Shown: one piece after another, positions 15,493 through 20,549 of the stretch
How the letters are laid out: every line of letters begins with the position of its first letter
Position numbering within the stretch: the stretch's first letter is position 1
NCBI GenBank assembly: GCA_904374805.1
Contig: CAJFEW010000011.1
Coordinates: forward strand, 1-36,241
Length of the DNA: 36,241 nucleotides
DNA from: an uncultured Neglectibacter sp.
Lineage (GTDB): Bacteria; Bacillota; Clostridia; Oscillospirales; Acutalibacteraceae
Direction: 5' to 3'
Translations under genes and position numbers: made by a program
The notes under the pieces: generated by a model
The model's input: only the letters and a program-made list of their open reading frames with translations
What the model was told of the DNA's origin: nothing
Database searches by the model: none

Positions 15493-16091
15493 TTACTTTT
15501 GTCGTTGGACCGTGCAGATTTTGTTTGGGGTTTTCTTGTTTCGCGCTGCTTGCGTTTGGCTGTCTTTTTGGGGGCGATCGCAGCGGCGCGTTTTTCTTGG
15601 GAGCCTCTGTATTGCACGAGCTCGCCCATGTAGGGAGCATGGTTGCCCTGGGAACCCCTCCTGCCCAGGTACGATGCACGGCATTAGGCTGCAGAATTAT
15701 AACAAGCGTTTCCCAAAGGCTCAGTTATGTCCAAACCGCTTGTGTTTCCTTGGCAGGGCCAGCGGCCAATATTCTGGTTGCTATGTTTTTGTTTGTGGCA
15801 GGTTTGGGCAGCCATCCGTTTGCAATGGCCAATCTGGTGCTAGGTGTGCTGCACATTCTTCCCATAGAGCCATTAGATGGAGGTTTAGCCCTGCGCGCGG
15901 TTTTATGCCGTCGGTTCATGCCGCAGACAGCCTCCCGTGCTACCTGTGCGGTTTCTTTGCTTTTATTGCTTCCTTTAGCAACTTTGGGTTTTCTCCTGCT
16001 GCTGTATACCCGATATAATTTTACCCTGCTGTTTCTGAGTGTCTATCTTATGCTTTATTTTGTGCTGCGGGAAGATCTATTGGCGGCGTAA
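15489..16091 (+). CDS. spoIVFB: M50 site-2 protease, SpoIVFB-like
   Basis: A 200-residue polytopic membrane protein with zinc site HELAH at H43-H47 and a second motif PLDGG with D130. B. subtilis SpoIVFB has its HExxH at 43-47 and catalytic Asp at 137. SpoIVFB cuts pro-sigma-K in the mother cell. Placement behind sipL and spoIVA supports a sporulation role, though sigK is not in the window and other M50 proteases exist. The start is ATG 15489, overlapping the stop of the preceding small gene. No CBS domain is visible at the C-terminus, unlike some SpoIVFB relatives. A longer overlapping reading frame upstream is not needed. Confidence 0.83.
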   Translation: MITFVVGPCRFCLGFSCFALLAFGCLFGGDRSGAFFLGASVLHELAHVGSMVALGTPPAQVRCTALGCRIITSVSQRLSYVQTACVSLAGPAANILVAMFLFVAGLGSHPFAMANLVLGVLHILPIEPLDGGLALRAVLCRRFMPQTASRATCAVSLLLLLPLATLGFLLLLYTRYNFTLLFLSVYLMLYFVLREDLLAA

Positions 16092-16123
16092 AACGGTGTG
16101 TGATACTGCTAGACTTCCACGTG

Positions 16124-16168
16124 AAAGTACGGTCTGTCGTTTCCTGATGCGACAGGCCGTACTTTTTT
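16124..16168 (+). terminator. Terminator of the sipL-spoIVA-spoIVFB operon
   Basis: A 16-base stem (16124-16139 with 16150-16165, one G-U pair) and a ten-base loop, ending in six T. It lies 33 bases after the protease gene stop. Confidence 0.85.
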
Positions 16169-16192
16169 CTAGTCAATGGGGCCCTCCTATGT

Positions 16193-16198
16193 TATAAT
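16193..16198 (+). promoter_or_regulatory. -10 box before the hypothetical/nuclease pair
   Basis: A perfect TATAAT lies 45 bases before TTG 16243. The best -35 at 17 bases is TAGTCA (16170-16175), which is weak. Confidence 0.45.
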
Positions 16199-16242
16199 GA
16201 CTTTATTGCACAGTAAGGCGGGAGCAAAGGAGCGGAGATAGC

Positions 16243-16653
16243 TTGGATGTCATTGTCTGTTTGGATGAGAAAAACGGCATGTTGTTTCATGGCCGCAGGC
16301 AAAGCCGTGACCGCCGGGTGTTGGAAGATATGTACTCTTCTTTTTCGCAGAGGGTGCTTTCGATCCGGCCTTTTTCCGCTTCTCTTTTTGCCGAGCACTA
16401 TCCGGGGCAAGTGTGTGTAGATCCCCTTTTGCTGACCCATGCAAAACCGGGAGACCTCTGCTTTGTGGAGGACCTTCTTTTAAAGCCTTGGGAAGACCAG
16501 ATCCGTCGCTTGTTTGTATATCGGTGGAACCGCCGGTATCCCGGGGACTTCTTTTTTGATCTGGATCTTTCCGCAAACTGGCGCAAAGTGTATACGGTTG
16601 ATTTTCCCGGCTATTCCCATCAAAAATTGACAAAGGAGATATATTCCCGATGA
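16243..16653 (+). CDS. Conserved hypothetical protein coupled to a secreted nuclease
   Basis: A 136-residue soluble protein without signal peptide. It starts at TTG 16243, with AAAGGAGCGGAG just upstream. Features: an N-terminal strand DVIVCLDEKNGMLFHGRRQS, a central CFVED stretch, and a C-terminal RWNRRYPGDFFFDLDL region rich in aromatic and basic residues. Similar-looking proteins are, from memory, widespread and unnamed in gut Clostridia and are sometimes loosely labelled ribonuclease Z; no metallo-beta-lactamase motif (HxHxDH) is present, so that label is not supported. Its stop overlaps the ATG of the nuclease gene (ATGA at 16650-16653). Function unknown. Confidence 0.75.
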   Translation: MDVIVCLDEKNGMLFHGRRQSRDRRVLEDMYSSFSQRVLSIRPFSASLFAEHYPGQVCVDPLLLTHAKPGDLCFVEDLLLKPWEDQIRRLFVYRWNRRYPGDFFFDLDLSANWRKVYTVDFPGYSHQKLTKEIYSR

Positions 16654-17561
16654 AACCCATGTTGCAACGTGTTCTCCCTCTTCTTCTTTCTCTCTGTCTT
16701 CTCTTGAGCGGATGCTCGGGGATCCCTTCCTCCGCAGACCTTGCAGCGGCGGAAACTGCCAGCAGTTCTGTCTCCTTGGAAAATATCCCTGCGTATACAG
16801 GCTCTCCTTATGTGGTGCTGGAAGAAAACCAGCCGGATTTTTCTCCCGATGAGCTGACTGAGGAATCCTTTGAATCCTACAGTTCGTTGGACTCCTTAGG
16901 AAGGTGCGGGCCTGCTGTGGCTTGCATTGGGAAAAATTTGATGCCCCAGGAGGAGCGGGAGAGCATTTCCGAAGTGAAGCCAAGCGGCTGGCAGAACGAA
17001 GCTTACGATTTCGTAGAGGGCGGCTACGTATACAACCGTTGTCATCTGATTGGATTTCAGCTCACCGGAGAAAACGCCAACGAGGAAAATCTGATCACGG
17101 GCACGCGGTACATGAACGTAGAGGGGATGCTTCCCTTTGAAAATATGGTGGCGGATTACATTTTGGAAACGGATCATCATGTCCTTTACCGTGTTTCCCC
17201 TGTGTTTGAAGGAGAAAACCTTGTGGCCAGCGGAGTGGTTATGGAGGCGTATTCGGTGGAGGACGATGGCGAGGGAATCTGTTTTCATGTGTTCGTCTAT
17301 AATGTGCAGCCTGGTGTGGAAATTGACTACGCGACAGGGGAAAACTGGGAGAGCGGAGAGGAGGTTCTTTCCTCTACGGAAAGCCAGGCGGAAGAAGAGG
17401 AGGCAGAGACCTACGTTCTCAACACCAATACCCGCAAATTCCATCGGCCAGATTGCTCCTCTGTGAGCGAGATGCGCGAGGAAAACCGCCAGGAGTTTTA
17501 CGGTACACGGGAGCAGCTGATAGAAGATGGCTATGAGCCTTGCGGAAGTTGCAAGCCTTAA
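16650..17561 (+). CDS. Lipoprotein DNA/RNA non-specific endonuclease (Endonuclease_NS_2-like)
   Basis: A 303-residue protein. The lipoprotein signal ends LLLSGC with C22. A nuclease domain spans about 45-235, with the motif YNRCHLIGFQLTGENANEEN and the candidate catalytic H132 in place of the DRGH-type motif, followed by LITGTRYMN, in the manner of EndA and streptodornase relatives (Pfam PF13930). After an acidic linker comes a C-terminal module of about 50 residues with FHRPDC, SVSEM and CGSCKP, a Cys/His arrangement often found behind extracellular nucleases and probably metal-binding. Expected at the outer face of the membrane, degrading DNA for nutrients or uptake. AAAGGAG sits 11 bases before ATG 16650. 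Confidence 0.87.
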   Translation: MKPMLQRVLPLLLSLCLLLSGCSGIPSSADLAAAETASSSVSLENIPAYTGSPYVVLEENQPDFSPDELTEESFESYSSLDSLGRCGPAVACIGKNLMPQEERESISEVKPSGWQNEAYDFVEGGYVYNRCHLIGFQLTGENANEENLITGTRYMNVEGMLPFENMVADYILETDHHVLYRVSPVFEGENLVASGVVMEAYSVEDDGEGICFHVFVYNVQPGVEIDYATGENWESGEEVLSSTESQAEEEEAETYVLNTNTRKFHRPDCSSVSEMREENRQEFYGTREQLIEDGYEPCGSCKP

Positions 17562-17576
17562 TCGAATGTTTTGACG

Positions 17577-17604
17577 GGAGCCGGCGTAATTTTGCGCCGG
17601 CTCC
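17577..17604 (+). terminator. Hairpin after the nuclease gene
   Basis: GGAGCCGGCG (17577-17586) pairs perfectly with 17595-17604 around an eight-base loop. The tail is TGCTGCGTTT, with only a weak U-run. Confidence 0.6.
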
Positions 17605-17658
17605 TGCTGCGTTTGGCCGCTCTTAGTTCCATTCTTTCTATTTTTTTCGAATACACCC

Positions 17659-17689
17659 TTGACTTAAAGTAAAGTTTAGCAGATATAAT
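17659..17689 (+). promoter_or_regulatory. Promoter of the aldo/keto reductase pair, 19-base spacer
   Basis: TTGACT (17659-17664) and TATAAT (17684-17689) are 19 bases apart. An imperfect dyad (CTTAAA at 17663-17668 against TTTAG at 17675-17679) fills the spacer. Long 19-20 base spacers with a central dyad are typical of MerR-family controlled promoters. Confidence 0.55.
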
Positions 17690-17725
17690 AGAGTAAATCC
17701 CAAGGAAAGAAAGGACGTGCTCACC

Positions 17726-18859
17726 GTGATTTACCGAGCTTTTCAAGATTTGCAGCTTTCCGCCCTAGGCATGGGGGCCATGCGCCTGCCAGTTGTGGAC
17801 GGCGACGATTCCCGTATTGATGAAAGTGCTGCCTTTGAAATGGTGGATATCGCCATGAAAAGCGGCGTCAATTATTACGACACCGCTTGGGGGTACCACA
17901 ACGGAAATTCCGAATTAGTAATGGGTAAGGCTCTGGCCCGCTATCCCCGGGAGACCTTTTACCTGGCCACCAAGTTTCCTGGCTACGATCTTTCTAACAT
18001 GCCGAAAGTTCAGGAGATTTTTGAGAAACAGCTGGAAAAATGTCAGGTGGAATATTTTGATTTCTATCTGTTCCACAACGTGTGCGAAATGAACATTGAC
18101 GCCTACCTGGACCCCCAGTACGGAATTTATGAATACCTGCTGGAGCAGAAGAAAAACGGCCGTATCCGTCACTTGGGCTTCTCCGCCCATGGGGATTACA
18201 ACGTCATCCAGCGCTTTTTGGATGCCTACGGCAAAGATATGGAATTCTGCCAGCTTCAGCTCAATTACTTGGACTGGGAGTTTCAGAACGCCAAGCAAAA
18301 GGTGGAGCTCTTGAACCAGTGGAATATTCCCGTGTGGGTGATGGAACCGCTGCGGGGCGGAAAGCTAGCATCCTTATCGCCGGAAAATGAAGGAAAGCTG
18401 AAGGCTCTGCGCCCAGAGGAAAGTGTCCCGGCCTGGGCGTTCCGCTATTTGCAGAGCATTCCCAGCGTTAAGGTGATTCTCTCTGGTATGTCCAACCGGC
18501 AGCAAATGGAGGAGAATATCCAGACCTTTGCAGAAGACAAACCTCTCAGCGAGAAGGAGATGGAGACAATCTACTCGATTGCTGAGGGGATGGTCAAAAA
18601 AATTGCTTTGCCTTGCACGGCTTGTCACTATTGCACCAGCCACTGTCCCCAAGGTTTGGATATCCCGGGCTTGCTGGCTTTGTATAACGAGCATTGCTTC
18701 ACGGAGGGCGGGTTTATCGCGCCCATGGCTCTCTCGGCCATCCCTGCGGAAAAACAGCCCAGCGCCTGTATTGGTTGCCGCAGCTGTGAGGCCGTATGCC
18801 CGCAGGGTATCAAAATTTCGGAAGCAATGGCCGATTTTACCGCCAAGTTGGGTGGTTGA
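17726..18859 (+). CDS. Aldo/keto reductase with C-terminal 2x[4Fe-4S] domain
   Basis: A 377-residue protein. Residues 1-290 form the aldo/keto reductase barrel with the full catalytic tetrad D52, Y57, K83 and H117. The C-terminal part has two ferredoxin-type clusters, CTACHYCTSHCP and CIGCRSCEAVCP, each CxxCxxCxxxCP. Such fusions are common in anaerobes; they probably exchange electrons between NAD(P)H, iron-sulfur clusters and a carbonyl substrate, but substrates are unknown. GTG 17726 is chosen because AAAGGA lies ten bases upstream; GTG 17717 would sit on that site. First of two paralogous genes in one operon, driven by the 19-base spacer promoter at 17659-17689. Confidence 0.88.
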   Translation: MIYRAFQDLQLSALGMGAMRLPVVDGDDSRIDESAAFEMVDIAMKSGVNYYDTAWGYHNGNSELVMGKALARYPRETFYLATKFPGYDLSNMPKVQEIFEKQLEKCQVEYFDFYLFHNVCEMNIDAYLDPQYGIYEYLLEQKKNGRIRHLGFSAHGDYNVIQRFLDAYGKDMEFCQLQLNYLDWEFQNAKQKVELLNQWNIPVWVMEPLRGGKLASLSPENEGKLKALRPEESVPAWAFRYLQSIPSVKVILSGMSNRQQMEENIQTFAEDKPLSEKEMETIYSIAEGMVKKIALPCTACHYCTSHCPQGLDIPGLLALYNEHCFTEGGFIAPMALSAIPAEKQPSACIGCRSCEAVCPQGIKISEAMADFTAKLGG

Positions 18860-18873
18860 AAGGAGTTTTTTCT

Positions 18874-19971
18874 ATGGAATACCGCACGCTTCCTCACGGC
18901 GGGGAACAAATCAGCATCCTTGGCTTGGGGAATAGCTCCCTTTCCGCAGAGGTAGGGGAGAAGGAAATCCAAGCTACTGTGGAGATGGCTCTGGAAAACG
19001 GCGTAAACTACTTTGACATGGCTGCGGGAGATGCGGCTCCTTTTGCAGCCTATGGACGAGCTCTCTCTGGCTGCCGGGACAAGGCGTTTCTCCAAGTGCA
19101 TTTTGGCGCGGACTATCACACGGGCAAATACGGATGGACCCAGAATTTGGAGGAGATCAAGCGGTCGATTGCCTGGCAACTGGAAGCCCTTCAGACGGAC
19201 TACATTGACTTCGGCTTTATCCACTGCGTGGATGAGCTGGCCGATCTGGAAAAAGCGGCCAGCGGCGGCACGCTGGACTATATCCGGTCTTTGAAGGAAC
19301 AAGGGGTGGTTCGCCATGTGGGACTTTCTTCTCACACTCCTGTTGTGGTGCAGAAGGCCCTGGATCTGGGATTGATCGACATGGTGATGTTCAGTATCAA
19401 CCCGGCTTACGACTATCGCCATGGAGAGTACGCGATCGGTCAGGTGGACGAGCGTCAGTCTCTCTATCGTCGGTGTGAGGCTGAAGGAGTGGGAATCTCC
19501 GTGATGAAAGCCTTCAGCGGCGGCCAGCTTTTGAAGGATGAGACCTCTCCTTTTCACAAGGCTTTGACGGAATACCAGTGCATCCAGTACGCGTTGGACA
19601 AACCAGGAGTCTTGACAGTGCTGCCCGGTGTGCGGGACCGCAAAGATTTAAAGCGCATCTTGGGATTTCTGCAAGCTTCTCCTGCGGAGCGGGATTACTC
19701 TATTTTAGGCAGCTTTGCGCCTCAAGACGCCAGCGGCGTGTGTGTATACTGCAACCATTGCCAGCCCTGTCCCATGGGCTTGGATGTTGGGCTCATCAAC
19801 AAGTACTATGACCTTTCCAAAGCGGGCGACGCCTTGGCGCGAGATCACTACAATAACTTAGAAAAGACCGCCGGAGATTGCGTCTCTTGCGGGCACTGCG
19901 ATTTCCGGTGTCCCTTCCATGTGGCGCAAAGTCAGCGGATGGAAGAAATCAAGGCGTATTTCGGAAAGTAA
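18874..19971 (+). CDS. Aldo/keto reductase paralogue with altered catalytic tetrad and 4Fe-4S domain
   Basis: A 365-residue protein, paralogous to the preceding gene. The tetrad is degenerate by alignment: D48 and H117 are kept, but the position of the catalytic Tyr holds D53 (AAGDAAPF instead of AWGYHNGN) and the Lys position holds H76 (QVHFGAD instead of ATKFPGY). The C-terminus keeps two clusters: CVYCNHCQPCP, one residue shorter than usual before the last Cys, and CVSCGHCDFRCP. GAAAGGAG precedes ATG 18874, 14 bases after the upstream stop. Normal hydride-transfer chemistry is doubtful; it may be an electron-transfer partner of the first protein or have a new activity. Confidence 0.87.
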   Translation: MEYRTLPHGGEQISILGLGNSSLSAEVGEKEIQATVEMALENGVNYFDMAAGDAAPFAAYGRALSGCRDKAFLQVHFGADYHTGKYGWTQNLEEIKRSIAWQLEALQTDYIDFGFIHCVDELADLEKAASGGTLDYIRSLKEQGVVRHVGLSSHTPVVVQKALDLGLIDMVMFSINPAYDYRHGEYAIGQVDERQSLYRRCEAEGVGISVMKAFSGGQLLKDETSPFHKALTEYQCIQYALDKPGVLTVLPGVRDRKDLKRILGFLQASPAERDYSILGSFAPQDASGVCVYCNHCQPCPMGLDVGLINKYYDLSKAGDALARDHYNNLEKTAGDCVSCGHCDFRCPFHVAQSQRMEEIKAYFGK

Positions 19972-19999
19972 AACAAGTGGATTTATGGGGTAAGTGCAA

Positions 20000-20030
20000 G
20001 CAGACAGTCTGTACAGGCTGTCTGCTTTTT
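20000..20030 (+). terminator. Terminator of the aldo/keto reductase operon
   Basis: The arms 20000-20011 and 20014-20025 (GCAGACAG against CTGTCTGC, continuing with one G-U pair) are followed by TTTTT. It lies 28 bases after the second reductase stop. Confidence 0.85.
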
Positions 20031-20124
20031 CGTGTAGAATAGGGTTGGGGGGTATTACGCAAGCAGGAAACAAGCGAAAACTTTTGAAAAGACAGCTGGG
20101 TTCTAAAAAGATGTGAAAGAGGGC

Positions 20125-20154
20125 TTGACAAATACCGGGGAAGGGTATTATACT
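20125..20154 (+). promoter_or_regulatory. Promoter of csoR-copA
   Basis: TTGACA (20125-20130) and TATACT (20149-20154) are separated by 18 bases. The spacer is occupied by a palindromic operator, so repressor binding would block RNA polymerase directly. Confidence 0.8.
20131..20149. promoter_or_regulatory. CsoR-type operator 1
   Basis: AATACC (20131-20136) and GGTATT (20144-20149) form a 6-7-6 palindrome that fills the promoter spacer. It matches the known pattern of CsoR boxes: ATACC and GGTAT ends around a G/C-rich centre. Confidence 0.7.
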
Positions 20155-20163
20155 TATCTACAG

Positions 20164-20184
20164 AAATACCCCATAAGGGTATTT
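20164..20184. promoter_or_regulatory. CsoR-type operator 2
   Basis: AAATACCC (20164-20171) and GGGTATTT (20177-20184) form a perfect 8-5-8 palindrome, just downstream of the predicted transcription start and before the csoR ribosome binding site. Its centre lies 34 bases from that of operator 1, about three helical turns. Confidence 0.75.
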
Positions 20185-20200
20185 TGGGAGGTGCAAATCC

Positions 20201-20536
20201 ATGGAAAAACAGAAGATGTCGCAGGAAGAAAACATTCTCCCAGGGGAATGCTGCCATCACCATAAATCTACGCCAAGAAGTGAAAAGGAGCTTCGGCTGC
20301 TGCAAAATCGGCTAAAGCGCATGATTGGCCAGCTCAATGGCATTGGTAAAATGTTGGACGACAACCGCTACTGCGGGGATATACTGATTCAAGTGGCTGC
20401 GGTAGAAAGCGCTTTGCAGTCTTTTGGCTACCTGGTGCTGCAGGATCATTTGGAGACCTGTGTGGTGGAAGAAATTCAAAAAGGCAACACGCAAATCGTA
20501 GACGAGGCGGTGGAGCTGATTAAGAAACTAAAGTAA
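20201..20536 (+). CDS. csoR: CsoR-family copper-sensing repressor
   Basis: A 111-residue all-helical DUF156/CsoR protein. The Cu(I) ligands are in place: C58, H83 and C87, with the same spacing as C36-H61-C65 of Mycobacterium tuberculosis CsoR (25 and 4). This argues for copper rather than formaldehyde (FrmR) or persulfide (CstR, which lacks the His). The N-terminus is extended by about 25 residues and carries a CCHHH cluster (17-21) that could also bind metal. GGGAGG precedes ATG 20201. It represses its own promoter and the downstream copA through the two palindromes and is released by Cu(I). Confidence 0.93.
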   Translation: MEKQKMSQEENILPGECCHHHKSTPRSEKELRLLQNRLKRMIGQLNGIGKMLDDNRYCGDILIQVAAVESALQSFGYLVLQDHLETCVVEEIQKGNTQIVDEAVELIKKLK

Positions 20537-20549
20537 GGGGGGAGCATTT

